Assembly (NCBI RefSeq): GCF_016734805.1
Contig: NZ_JAERQG010000002.1
Span: 868,001-932,000, forward strand
Origin: Marivirga atlantica
GTDB taxonomy: Bacteria > Bacteroidota > Bacteroidia > Cytophagales > Cyclobacteriaceae
Direction: 5' to 3'
Length of the DNA: 64,000 bases
A program made the position numbers and the translations under genes. The notes beneath the pieces were generated by a model. It was not told where the DNA came from, searched no databases, and saw nothing but the letters and a program-made list of their open reading frames with translations. Shown one piece after another: positions 54,466 through 63,963 of this stretch. Position 1 is the stretch's first letter. Each line of letters opens with the position of its first letter.

Positions 54466-55089
54466 TTAATCATCCAATTCAAGAGCTTCCAGTATATCAG
54501 CCATTTCATCAAAATCCTTGTAGCCTGGTCTAATTTCTTCGCCACCCTTTAAGGAAATTCCTTTAATTGAACTAGTAATTAATTGCTCAACATTATCTTC
54601 TGATAGATTAAAGCCAAATAATACTGGGTATTGATCAGCCAGCTTCAATACTTCTTCCTGAATATGAGTTTTATAGGTAATGCCTTGATCTGATTCGAAA
54701 AGAAAATAAGCTATATCATCTTTATAAGTTTCCATTTCCTTTGCAACAGCAGAGGCGTCTGCCAACTCTTCCATATTGTACTTAAGCATAAGCTTTTTGT
54801 TTAATGGCTTTAAAGCAGGAATGAGTGAGGCATCTTGTATTTGAATATAATCTAACTCATACTGCTTGGCTGTTTCTATAATTTCTTGCTCTGAAGAATC
54901 AGTGAACTCACCAACAAATTCAACACCTGATACCCAGCCTGTTAATTCTACAAAATTCTGATAATCCACATAGGTTTCAGCATTTTTGGAAAGTTGGAAG
55001 CCCATAAAGTCAACACCCATTCCGGCACAGTAGCGTGCATCACTTAAATTATTAACTGAAGAAATTTTAACAGTAGTTTTTAAGGCCAT
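54466..55089 (-). CDS. TrpF-like TIM-barrel protein with both catalytic residues replaced
   Basis: Starting at the ATG at 55089 gives 207 residues (MALKTTVKISSVNNL), a better match than the upstream ATG at 55131. The fold of phosphoribosylanthranilate isomerase is evident: VNNLSDARYCAGMGVDFMGFQL, VEFVGEFTD, LDYIQIQD, and FGFNLSEDNVEQLITSS...GEEIRPGYKDF. In TrpF enzymes the base is Cys in KICG and the acid is Asp in LLLD. Here these read KISS (Ser10) and FLFE. No trp gene is nearby. An isomerase role is therefore doubtful; a non-catalytic or altered function is likely. Confidence 0.75.
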   Translation of the reverse strand: MALKTTVKISSVNNLSDARYCAGMGVDFMGFQLSKNAETYVDYQNFVELTGWVSGVEFVGEFTDSSEQEIIETAKQYELDYIQIQDASLIPALKPLNKKLMLKYNMEELADASAVAKEMETYKDDIAYFLFESDQGITYKTHIQEEVLKLADQYPVLFGFNLSEDNVEQLITSSIKGISLKGGEEIRPGYKDFDEMADILEALELDD

Positions 55090-55212
55090 TTGATCTGATT
55101 TTGGCGCAAAATAAGTGAATGATAAGCGCAATGGGAAGGAAAGTAGCGAAATTATTAAAGAAGAAAGTAATTTATCCTACACATGAAGCATAGGATGAAT
55201 TACAAAGATGAA

Positions 55213-57672
55213 TTAATCGTTTGCTAAAATCTTATCAATTCTTGCTGAAAGATCATCCCAATGATAGGCTGTTAATTGGTCGTTATTCTTACCATATCTG
55301 GTTAAATCATTTTTGAGCCTATTCAATTCACCTCGCATTAATGAAATGATATCAGAAATTAGAATGCCGTTTTCTGGGTCTTCAGCTTCTAAATGATGGA
55401 TATAATTACCTGCTATTTCAACATATTCACGTTGGATATTTCTTCTGTAAGCATCTGTTTTTTTATAGCTATAAAGTTCTGAAAATAGGCCTTTTCTTAG
55501 GTTGGTTAAAAACTCGATAACCGAATAAGCGTCATTTCCATAACGTTCTTCAGCTTCCACCATTCGGATGAGTCTATCTTCATCCAGCAATTGGTTTAAA
55601 TTATACAGTTGAATTGATTTAACCCTGTCAATAGCACCATTGGATTCTATTCTGTCTAAAATGTCTTTATTTAGCAACCAATTTGGTGTAGTGAAGGCGT
55701 GGTCAAGTAAAAAGCTCAATGCATAGCGCTGAATACCTTTTGGTACGGGGGTATATAAAACACCTTCCTGATCGGCAGTTTTTCGTGTTTCATAAACACC
55801 ACCAATGTTCGTAGTTACATGGCCAACATATCTCCTCCAGATATAGCCAAGCTCACGATATACTTCCTCTAACTCAGCATAAGTTTCTCCATCTGCACTG
55901 GTCCACTCCACTAGATTCGGTACAACTTTCTTTAAATTTGCCAAACCATATTCACTTGCTTTAACCTGGTCTTTACCAAGACTTTCTCTTTGAGATTGTG
56001 GATCTACGCCATCATAACCGCCTCCAAATTGGTACCATGGATTATCCGCCTTCTCGAGAATCCACTTATCAAGAGTAGCTTTTTCATCTTCTTTTGTCTC
56101 TGCATCAGGTAAATATCTGTAGCCCCAGTTGATAGCATATTCGTCATAAGGTCCCATCATTCTAATATATCTCACACCTTTATCTTCCGGCTGTGCTACG
56201 TAATTCACTCGTGCATAATCCATAATGGAAGGAGTGAGGCCATACTTTTGGGTAAAACTTGCTGAGCGTAGTGAATCAGTAGGGTAGGCTGAGCTAGCTT
56301 TCATATTATGGGGTAAGCCTAAGGCATGACCCACTTCATGAGCTATTACCATGCGCATCATTTCACCTATTTCAGCTTCAGGAGTTTGTAAAGTTCTTGC
56401 ATCAGGATTTTGAGCACCTGCTTCAATCATGAATCTATTTCTATAGCTTCTTAAATGATTATGATACCATATAATATCAGACTCTAATATTTCTCCTGTT
56501 CTGGGATCTGATACAGATGGACCCACAGCATTTCTGGTTGTACTTGCCACATAACGGACTACCGAATAGCGGACGTCTTCTGGACTGAACTCAGGATCTT
56601 CTTCCTTTGTAGGAGCGTCTTTAGCAATGATGGCATTTTTGAAACCTGCTTTTTCAAATGCCACATTCCAATCTTCAATTCCCTGCTTAAAATAAGGTCT
56701 CCATTTTTCAGGAGTTGCAGGGTCTAAATAATATACAATAGGCTTTATAGGTTCTACTAACTCTCCTCTTTTGTAAGCTTCAACATCTTTGGGTTCAAGC
56801 CTCCATCTTCTTAGAATTTCATAATTATCTGATTTAAGCTCATCAGAGTTATAATTATACTTTTCTATGGTAAACCAGCCCACTCTGTAATCGGCCAGGC
56901 GAGGCATCATTTTATCTTCAGGAAGTAGAATCATAGATTGATTGAGCAACATGGAAATAGTATTAGCCTGATCTCTTTCTGGTGGGTTATCAGCATCATA
57001 GGTCATTACATGTTTTACCTCAATATTTTGTGGGTAAGAATTAACCGACTCTATATATGACCTACTTTGATCAAGCCTTTTTACACTATAACGCTTTCTA
57101 ATTCGTGAAGACATCGCATTTAATGAGGCTACTTCTTTTTGATAAATATCACTTACATCTACTAATAAGCTCGTACTATCACTATTGAAAGCCTCTATTT
57201 TACTACTAAAAAGGATAGGAAAGAAGTTATTAGCTTCAACCGATTTGTATATTGGTGATTCTTCATCACTTTCGTTTTCGAAACTAACAACCTTTATGTC
57301 AATGTTATTTTTTCTTCTTTCCCAGCGAACAACTTGTTCATTAATTTTAGAGCCGGCATTTACATAACCACCTCCGAAATTGTCCGGTAGTTTGGCAATT
57401 CTACTTACCAAAAGCATATCTTTTCCTAATAGATTGAAGGGTATTTCGAAATACAGTTTGTCATTATTCATGTGAGTTTTAAAAAGACCATCATCAGTAA
57501 TAGTACCTTTCTTAACTATTTCACTATATTTTTCAAACTCACTTTTCTTTTCCGATTTTTTTGAGGCACTCTGTTCCTCCTTTTTCTTCTTTTTTCCAAA
57601 GAACTGGGCATCGGCCGTAGAAATAAATAGTAGACTAAACGTTAAATAGCCAATAATTATAGAAAACTTCAT
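55213..57672 (-). CDS. Secreted zinc metalloprotease (DUF5117/DUF4953 type)
   Basis: The protein has 819 residues. The signal peptide MKFSIIIGYLTFSLLFISTADA is followed by a Lys/Glu-rich stretch. An N-terminal beta-rich domain (about 40-250: LVSRIAKLPDNFGGGYVNAG) matches DUF5117. The peptidase has the metzincin site HEVGHALGLPH (His445, 449 and 455 as zinc ligands), and SIMDYARVNYV provides the Met-turn-like segment. A long helical C-terminal part follows. It is secreted or periplasmic. The gene is monocistronic. Confidence 0.9.
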   Translation of the reverse strand: MKFSIIIGYLTFSLLFISTADAQFFGKKKKKEEQSASKKSEKKSEFEKYSEIVKKGTITDDGLFKTHMNNDKLYFEIPFNLLGKDMLLVSRIAKLPDNFGGGYVNAGSKINEQVVRWERRKNNIDIKVVSFENESDEESPIYKSVEANNFFPILFSSKIEAFNSDSTSLLVDVSDIYQKEVASLNAMSSRIRKRYSVKRLDQSRSYIESVNSYPQNIEVKHVMTYDADNPPERDQANTISMLLNQSMILLPEDKMMPRLADYRVGWFTIEKYNYNSDELKSDNYEILRRWRLEPKDVEAYKRGELVEPIKPIVYYLDPATPEKWRPYFKQGIEDWNVAFEKAGFKNAIIAKDAPTKEEDPEFSPEDVRYSVVRYVASTTRNAVGPSVSDPRTGEILESDIIWYHNHLRSYRNRFMIEAGAQNPDARTLQTPEAEIGEMMRMVIAHEVGHALGLPHNMKASSAYPTDSLRSASFTQKYGLTPSIMDYARVNYVAQPEDKGVRYIRMMGPYDEYAINWGYRYLPDAETKEDEKATLDKWILEKADNPWYQFGGGYDGVDPQSQRESLGKDQVKASEYGLANLKKVVPNLVEWTSADGETYAELEEVYRELGYIWRRYVGHVTTNIGGVYETRKTADQEGVLYTPVPKGIQRYALSFLLDHAFTTPNWLLNKDILDRIESNGAIDRVKSIQLYNLNQLLDEDRLIRMVEAEERYGNDAYSVIEFLTNLRKGLFSELYSYKKTDAYRRNIQREYVEIAGNYIHHLEAEDPENGILISDIISLMRGELNRLKNDLTRYGKNNDQLTAYHWDDLSARIDKILAND

Positions 57673-57808
57673 AACGATAATTTTAATTTTTTTTAAATTA
57701 AAAATGAATGACCATTTAAATAACTAATTGTTATAATAACTTCTAGTTATTTATATAAATGGTAGTGTTAAGTGGCGAATACATAAAACAGTTTAATTCT
57801 GCTTGAGG

Positions 57809-59110
57809 ATGAGTAAAATTTTTAAATTTCGCATGTGGTCCCGGTTAGAAAAAACTGTTGAGCAGAAGTCTAATATATTTCTATCACAATTTGCCTTAAT
57901 AGTTGTTTTAGGATCCTTGGCTGCTGCTATTCATGACGCAATTTTTGAATCTGCAATTACTGTAATGCTAGATTCGGTTTTGGTGGTGGTATTTTTTGTC
58001 ACCTACTTATTGAATGAAAGTCAAAAGCATTTAGCTGCTAAGCTAATCTTTGTTTTTGTAGGGCCTACATTGATATTTTTATATGCCTCTTTATTGCCCA
58101 AAGAAACTGGTGTATACTTTATTTTCTTCCCTATAATTACCATCATTTTTTTATTATTTGAGTTAAAGGATAATCTGTATAAATATGCCTCAGTTAGCTT
58201 TGCGCTTTTGTTGTTGCTTATTTTAGAATTAACCAATTATAATCCGTTTGGCTATAATACAGTGCTTCTGGAAGTAGTAAGTGAATCCTCATATTTGTTA
58301 AATCTGGTGACGGCTGTTGCTGTAACAATAGTCTCATTAATATCATTTGATAAGCTTAATGAGGAAATCGAGAATAAGCGCCAAGAAGCTATGAATATGG
58401 TAGAAGATAAAAATAAAGCGCTAAAAGAGATAAATGAAGAGCTCGATCAATTTGTTTATAGTGCTTCGCATGATTTAAAAGCCCCTCTATTATCTATTTT
58501 AGGATTAGTCAATGTAGCGAAATACGAAATTAAAGACCCTTCTTCAATCGAGTATTTTGAAAAAATTGAAAGCAGAGTACACAAACTGAATAATTTTATT
58601 CGAGAGGTGATAGAGATATCTAGAAATTCGCGAACAGAAATAAAAATGGAGGAATTTGATTTAGAGGGTTTATTAAAAGAAGTAATTGAGAATAACAGTT
58701 TTGTTGAAGATATTAAAACTTTCAATATTGAATTTAAGGTCGATGGTGCACGTGATATAAAAGGTGATAGGTCTAGAATTGAGATAGTGTTAAATAATTT
58801 GGTATCAAACGCTATTAAATACCGGAATCCTTATATTGAAAAGCCCTTTATCAAAATCAATACAGTAGCTAAAAATAATAAGTTAATAATTGATATAAAA
58901 GACAATGGTATTGGTATTAGTGAACTTCATATTGACAAGATTTTCGAAATGTTCTACCGTGGACATGAAGGTTCAGATGGTTCAGGATTAGGACTTTACA
59001 TCGTGAAATCTACACTCGAAAAACTAAAAGGAGAAATTTCAATTAAATCAGAAGTGGGCAAAGGAACAAGTATAACTTTGATAATACCAATCAATGACCA
59101 TAAAAATTAA
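57809..59110 (+). CDS. Membrane histidine kinase
   Basis: The start at ATG 57809 (MSKIFKFRMWSRLEKTVEQ) gives 433 residues; a TTG two codons earlier is less likely. Five or six membrane helices (about 28-185) form a 7TMR/MASE-like sensor region. A coiled coil leads to HisKA with FVYSASHDLKAPLLS, then HATPase with NNLVSNAIKY, DNGIGIS and GSGLGLYIV. No receiver or regulator is adjacent. It probably senses a membrane-linked signal. Confidence 0.92.
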   Translation: MSKIFKFRMWSRLEKTVEQKSNIFLSQFALIVVLGSLAAAIHDAIFESAITVMLDSVLVVVFFVTYLLNESQKHLAAKLIFVFVGPTLIFLYASLLPKETGVYFIFFPIITIIFLLFELKDNLYKYASVSFALLLLLILELTNYNPFGYNTVLLEVVSESSYLLNLVTAVAVTIVSLISFDKLNEEIENKRQEAMNMVEDKNKALKEINEELDQFVYSASHDLKAPLLSILGLVNVAKYEIKDPSSIEYFEKIESRVHKLNNFIREVIEISRNSRTEIKMEEFDLEGLLKEVIENNSFVEDIKTFNIEFKVDGARDIKGDRSRIEIVLNNLVSNAIKYRNPYIEKPFIKINTVAKNNKLIIDIKDNGIGISELHIDKIFEMFYRGHEGSDGSGLGLYIVKSTLEKLKGEISIKSEVGKGTSITLIIPINDHKN

Positions 59111-59153
59111 TAATATTTCAAATTCTTACAGTGAAGTGCAGATTGATTTAGAA

Positions 59154-60347
59154 TTATATTGTATTTGACTGAATTACACTTTCTAATGAACTAACTAATA
59201 ACTTTAATTGCTCAATTGTATGAGTTCTCATAATACTAAGTCTGATTAAACCTTTCCCTTTTTTAACTGCTGGAAATAACACAGGATTACAAAATACCCT
59301 CTTATCCATTAACTTTTTCCAAGTAGTGATGACCTGATCATCATTACCTAATGCAAGTGAAATGATTGGACCGTCTTTTGACAGTGGTGTAATTCCCTTT
59401 TCTTTTAGTAAGGCTATTAAGAAATCCTTCTTTTGATGGAGCTCCTTAATAAATGATGGATTAGCATCCAATAGATTTAAGCATGTTAAGGCAGAAGTTA
59501 ACGAAGCAGGAGTGTTTCCTGCAGTAAATAAAAAGGGTTTAGCATTTACTTTAACGAATTCGATAATTTTTTTTGGTCCTACTATTGCACCTCCACAACT
59601 ACCGAGACTTTTGGAAAATGTGATCGTAAATACATCAACTTTATCCATTACTTGTTGAAGTTCTGCAGCACCTCTTCCCTTATTGCCTAAAACTCCAACA
59701 CTATGTGCTTCATCAACAATTAGTGTGATACTGTATTTCTCGCAAATTCCACAGATTGCTTTAATATTACCAGCATCACCAAACATTGAATATAATCCCT
59801 CTACAACACAAACGGTTGGTTTGATTTTACAACTCATTATTGTCTTTTCTAAGTCTTCAATATTATTGTGCTTAAAACTTCTTATCGTACATCGGGCCTG
59901 TCTTAAGCCGTCATATACCGAAGCATGGATCTGAGCATCTATAATAGCTATATCTTCACTTGTTAAAAGCGAACTAAGCAAACCTAGGTTGGTAGTATAA
60001 CCTGTAGGAAAAACCAACGAAGCTTCCTTATTGTAAAAATTTGCTATTTTGTTTTCAAGTTTTTTATGTACATCAAGTGTGCCATTTAACAGTCTTGAAC
60101 CTGTGACACCAGAACCATATTTCTTGAGTGAAGCAATACTTTCGCTTAAGACTTTTTCATGAGTAGTTAGTCCTAAATAATTATTGGATCCAAAGTTGAG
60201 CATATTAGCCCCATTCACCTTGATTACCGGACTCGAAGCAGTTGAAACTTCATTAAAGTAAGGGTATAATTCTAAGTTTTGAGCGTTTTGATTGAATTTG
60301 AAATTGTAGTTTTTATCAATTCGATTCTGGATATCTTCTTTTAACAT
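59154..60347 (-). CDS. Alpha-oxoamine synthase (BioF / serine palmitoyltransferase / KBL family)
   Basis: The protein has 397 residues. Family motifs are NFGSNNYLGL, GSGVTGSRLLNGT, LIVDEAHSVGVLG and the PLP-lysine site TFSKSLGSCGG, with LIRLSIMRTHT near the end. Members condense an amino acid with an acyl-CoA: BioF (alanine plus pimeloyl), KBL (glycine plus acetyl) and SPT (serine plus palmitoyl). SPT is common in this phylum because it makes sphingolipids. No bio or sphingolipid gene is adjacent, so the substrate is unassigned. Cys in place of the usual small residue in LGSCGG is notable. Confidence 0.85.
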   Translation of the reverse strand: MLKEDIQNRIDKNYNFKFNQNAQNLELYPYFNEVSTASSPVIKVNGANMLNFGSNNYLGLTTHEKVLSESIASLKKYGSGVTGSRLLNGTLDVHKKLENKIANFYNKEASLVFPTGYTTNLGLLSSLLTSEDIAIIDAQIHASVYDGLRQARCTIRSFKHNNIEDLEKTIMSCKIKPTVCVVEGLYSMFGDAGNIKAICGICEKYSITLIVDEAHSVGVLGNKGRGAAELQQVMDKVDVFTITFSKSLGSCGGAIVGPKKIIEFVKVNAKPFLFTAGNTPASLTSALTCLNLLDANPSFIKELHQKKDFLIALLKEKGITPLSKDGPIISLALGNDDQVITTWKKLMDKRVFCNPVLFPAVKKGKGLIRLSIMRTHTIEQLKLLVSSLESVIQSNTI

Positions 60348-60571
60348 TTTATTGGGGAGAAGTCGGGTTTAAAGTAAGGCTTAATATAAAATAAAGTATG
60401 TTGATAAAATTAATTTATACGAAGAAATCACCAATTATTGAGCTAGAAAATTGCTTCATTCGAAAAGAGTTATCAATTTTTATTAAGAAGCAATACTAAA
60501 AATTGATTGGTTGAATATAAACATCTAACAAAAGCTAATGTTAATCAGATATAAATAAAATATGTATTTTA

Positions 60572-63028
60572 GTGAAGATAATTCAAACAGCATTCATCGC
60601 AATTTTTCTAATTTCATCATTCCAATTAGCAGCACAAAAATCTAAAATTACAGGTCAGGTTGTAGATAATCAATCTGGTAAGCCAATGGGTTACACCAAT
60701 GTAAGTCTCTTCAATGAAAATCAAGAGTTAATAACAGGAGCGGTTACTTCAGAAGACGGCCAATTTGTACTTCAGGCATTACCTGATTCGTATACTCTTA
60801 GAGTACAGTTTGTTTCTTACAAAACTAAGGAAGTCCCCATTCAAGTAAATGAAGATGATTTACAGTTAGGTAAAATTTCACTTTCTGAAGATGTGGATCA
60901 ACTTTCGGAAGTTACAGTAGAAGCCAGAAGGCCTCAAATGGAGATGAAGTTAGACAAAAGAGTATTTAATGTAGGTCAGGACCTCAGCAATATAGGAGGG
61001 AGTGCGGAAAGTATTCTTGATAATTTACCGAGCGTTACTGTGGATGTTGATGGTAATGTTTCTCTTCGAGGTAGCCAAAACGTCAGGATTCTTATAAATG
61101 GAAGACCTTCTGGCTTGGTAGGTATTGATGGCGCTTCTGCACTAAAATCCATTCCATCAGATTTAATTGAAAGCATAGAAGTAATTACAAATCCTTCAGC
61201 ACGATATGACGCAGAAGGTAATGCTGGTATTATTAATATAATTTTAAAGAAAGATAAAAAAGCAGGTGTTAATGGTAGTTTTAGTGCCAATTTAGGCTAT
61301 CCATTGATATTAGGAGGAAGCGCCAACTTAAACTACCGAAAAAATAATTTCAATTTCTTTGGAAGTTATGGATTCCGCTATGATGAAAACTTTGGTGGTG
61401 GTTACAGGGATCAAACTAATTTCGATTCCTTGGGTAATGTATCAGACTATCTCTATAACGATATTGACAGAGAAAGATCAGATATTTCACACAATTTCAG
61501 ATTTGGGCTGGACTACAATATAACTGACAATACTATTATCACCGCTTCTTTCTTATACAGAGATTCGGACGAAGATAATAGGACTTATAATACCAGGTCA
61601 TACTATGATGAAAATAGAAATCTTGAAAGTAAAGATATTAGGTCTCAATTTGAGTTAGAAGCTGAAAATGTATTGGAGTATAGTATTAATTTCACCAAAA
61701 AATTCGAAGATAACGAAGATCATAAATTAACAGCCGATATCCAGTATCGTCAAAATAATGAGGTAGAAGACTCTGATATTACAACCGACACCTTAAACTT
61801 TGAGGATGATCAATTTTACGAAGATATTTTTCAAACATCATTAATTGATGAGTTTTCGGACAATCTTTTGTTACAATCAAGTTACTTTAAACCAATAGGT
61901 GAAAACCAATCTTTCGAAGTAGGATGGAGATCAAATCTTAGAACTATTACCAACAGTTACAATGTAGAACAGCGAACTGAAGAAGGATCATTTGTGAGTT
62001 TGGCGGACTTTACTAATGATTTTATTTACGAAGAGAATATTCATGCGCTATATGCTATATATAATACAGAGTGGGATAAAATAAGCTTTCAGGCTGGTTT
62101 GAGAGCAGAATATACAGATATCAGCACTGATTTTGGTGAAAGTGGAGATAGCCTTTTATTAGATAGAGATCCGTATGCCAACTTATTCCCAAGCGTATTC
62201 TTAACCTACAAATTGAGCAAGCTAACCGATGTTCAGGCAAGTTATAGTAGGAGGTTTGACAGACCAGGTTTTAGAAGTTTGAACCCATTTTCAAATTTTG
62301 GAGATAACACCAATATTAGAATAGGTAACCCTAATTTGAATCCTGAATTTACTGATTCATATGAATTAGGTGTTATGAACAACTTTAAAAATGCCAGTTT
62401 GTATGCAGGCATTTATTACCGTTATACGGATGGTTTGATTGAAAGAGTCAATACTTTAATTGACAGTGTGATATATAGACAGCCTCAGAATATTGGCTTT
62501 AGAAATGCCATTGGTTTAGAAAACACCTATTCGCACGATTTAAATGATTGGTGGCGTTTAAATGCTAATGTCAACGTGTTCTATCAAGAAACAGATGGAG
62601 AAACAATAGATGATGAAGGTAGGTTGGTTGACTTGTATGCTCAAACCTTTACAATGAGTTCCAGATTAACATCACAGATGACTTTTTGGGATGATTTAAC
62701 CTTTCAGTTAAGTGGATTCTATCGAGCACCAGAAAGGGAGCCCCAGCGTTACAGAAAGGCTTTTTATATGATGGATTTAGGGCTGAGTAAAGAAATTTTC
62801 AATAATAAAGGGACAATTTCATTAAGTGTGCGAGATTTGTTTAATTCAAGAAAATGGAGAACAATTACCAGCGGTAGTAGCTCTGATGGCTCAAGCTTTG
62901 AATATGATTCAGAATTCCAATGGAGAACGCGAACCTTCAGACTTACATTAGACTATAGATTGAACAGTAAAAAACAACGAGGTAGAAGTGAAGGGGGCAG
63001 AGGAGATAATAACGATGGAGATATTTAA
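60572..63028 (+). CDS. TonB-dependent-receptor-like outer-membrane protein (OMP_b-brl_3)
   Basis: The GTG start at 60572 gives MKIIQTAFIAIFLISSFQLAAQ as signal peptide; no ATG lies in frame upstream. The 818 residues comprise a carboxypeptidase-regulatory domain (about 24-110), a plug (VDVDGNVSLRGSQNVRILINGRP, IESIEVITNPSARYDAEG) and a large barrel ending RTFRLTLDYRLN. A Lys/Arg/Gly-rich tail follows the last strand, which is unusual after a barrel. The ligand is unknown. It is monocistronic. Confidence 0.88.
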   Translation: MKIIQTAFIAIFLISSFQLAAQKSKITGQVVDNQSGKPMGYTNVSLFNENQELITGAVTSEDGQFVLQALPDSYTLRVQFVSYKTKEVPIQVNEDDLQLGKISLSEDVDQLSEVTVEARRPQMEMKLDKRVFNVGQDLSNIGGSAESILDNLPSVTVDVDGNVSLRGSQNVRILINGRPSGLVGIDGASALKSIPSDLIESIEVITNPSARYDAEGNAGIINIILKKDKKAGVNGSFSANLGYPLILGGSANLNYRKNNFNFFGSYGFRYDENFGGGYRDQTNFDSLGNVSDYLYNDIDRERSDISHNFRFGLDYNITDNTIITASFLYRDSDEDNRTYNTRSYYDENRNLESKDIRSQFELEAENVLEYSINFTKKFEDNEDHKLTADIQYRQNNEVEDSDITTDTLNFEDDQFYEDIFQTSLIDEFSDNLLLQSSYFKPIGENQSFEVGWRSNLRTITNSYNVEQRTEEGSFVSLADFTNDFIYEENIHALYAIYNTEWDKISFQAGLRAEYTDISTDFGESGDSLLLDRDPYANLFPSVFLTYKLSKLTDVQASYSRRFDRPGFRSLNPFSNFGDNTNIRIGNPNLNPEFTDSYELGVMNNFKNASLYAGIYYRYTDGLIERVNTLIDSVIYRQPQNIGFRNAIGLENTYSHDLNDWWRLNANVNVFYQETDGETIDDEGRLVDLYAQTFTMSSRLTSQMTFWDDLTFQLSGFYRAPEREPQRYRKAFYMMDLGLSKEIFNNKGTISLSVRDLFNSRKWRTITSGSSSDGSSFEYDSEFQWRTRTFRLTLDYRLNSKKQRGRSEGGRGDNNDGDI

Positions 63029-63069
63029 TAAAAATTTAGATAGGGGTTAGTATTAAAAGAATTAAGTCG

Positions 63070-63077
63070 TACTTTTG
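63070..63077 (+). promoter_or_regulatory. Bacteroidota-type -7 promoter box
   Basis: TACTTTTG fits TAnnTTTG and is followed by GCAC, as at 20186. It lies 122 bp before the next CDS, giving a long leader that holds an inverted repeat. Confidence 0.45.
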
Positions 63078-63086
63078 CACCCAATT

Positions 63087-63168
63087 AGCAGCCGTAAGAA
63101 TTTTATTGCACTTTACATTAGGTTTTTGGTTATAATCTTTAAGATGCTTCATTATTTGAGCGGCTGCT
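63087..63168 (+). promoter_or_regulatory. Inverted repeat in a 5' leader
   Basis: AGCAGCCG (63087-63094) is the exact complement of CGGCTGCT (63161-63168), enclosing 66 nt and followed by a short T-rich run. It could close a structured leader. No known RNA family is recognised. Confidence 0.25.
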
Positions 63169-63199
63169 TTCTTAACCAATCAAAATTCCACTCAATAGC

Positions 63200-63904
63200 A
63201 TGCTAAAATCCTTGGCAATTCCTTACGAATGGAAAATCATTAATAAATTCTTAGAAGAAGTAAACTGTCGAAATGAAATAAGTTCAGTTGAATTTACTAT
63301 AAAGGACTTCAATGATACTATTAAATTAGAAGATACTTTAGAGGAATTTGGCTTAAACTCTTCTGATTTGGTAGGTAAAACGCTCAAGTTTAATACTATA
63401 TATCTTTTTGAATTCCAAAAGTATCTTATTTACGAACCAACTTTTCATTTTAATAAGTATCGCTTAATTACTTTACGCGATGAATTATATCATAATTATT
63501 CACCTTTTGATATTCAGAAGCATCGAAATTATTGCCGAACCAAAGAACAGGAGGCTCTAAAATCTGGTCTTAAGTCTGAAATATGGACCTTAAAGGAAGG
63601 AGAGGAGCTATTAGGGACTTCAGAAGAAGCAGGATATTTTGGAGGTAAGGGTTCGAGTGGTTGGAAGTATATTGCTATAGCGAATTACTTACTGGATATT
63701 TATTCATACGATAAAAATTTTGCTTTTCACCGTTTCAGCCCTTTTGACACTTTAATGGTTGATGGAAAATTAATTCAATTCCAGACTTTATTGCTTTCTA
63801 GCGAACCTAAACACAAAGAGGCTATTCAAAAATATATGGTAAGAAAACTTGATATACCTGTAGAAAAGCTGGAATCTGATGTTTTCATATCAAATAAACC
63901 ATAA
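63200..63904 (+). CDS. Uncharacterised soluble protein
   Basis: The 234 residues start MLKSLAIPYEWKIINKF. The first half is an alternating alpha/beta, charged region; the centre (HNYSPFDIQKHRNYCRTKEQEALKSGL) is basic and the C-terminal half has EAGYFGGKGSSGWKYIAIANYLL and FHRFSPFDTLMVDGKL. No signal peptide or membrane helix is present. I do not recognise the family. A -7 box and an inverted-repeat leader precede it. Confidence 0.6.
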   Translation: MLKSLAIPYEWKIINKFLEEVNCRNEISSVEFTIKDFNDTIKLEDTLEEFGLNSSDLVGKTLKFNTIYLFEFQKYLIYEPTFHFNKYRLITLRDELYHNYSPFDIQKHRNYCRTKEQEALKSGLKSEIWTLKEGEELLGTSEEAGYFGGKGSSGWKYIAIANYLLDIYSYDKNFAFHRFSPFDTLMVDGKLIQFQTLLLSSEPKHKEAIQKYMVRKLDIPVEKLESDVFISNKP

Positions 63905-63963
63905 AAATTAAACTCTGTGGGCATAGTTGAGTTGGTAAGTTTAAACAAATAATCAATTTAAAT

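Noticed and set aside
61000-61290. Minus-strand ORF within the TonB-type receptor gene
   Set aside because: It is antisense to the conserved plug domain and has no independent support.
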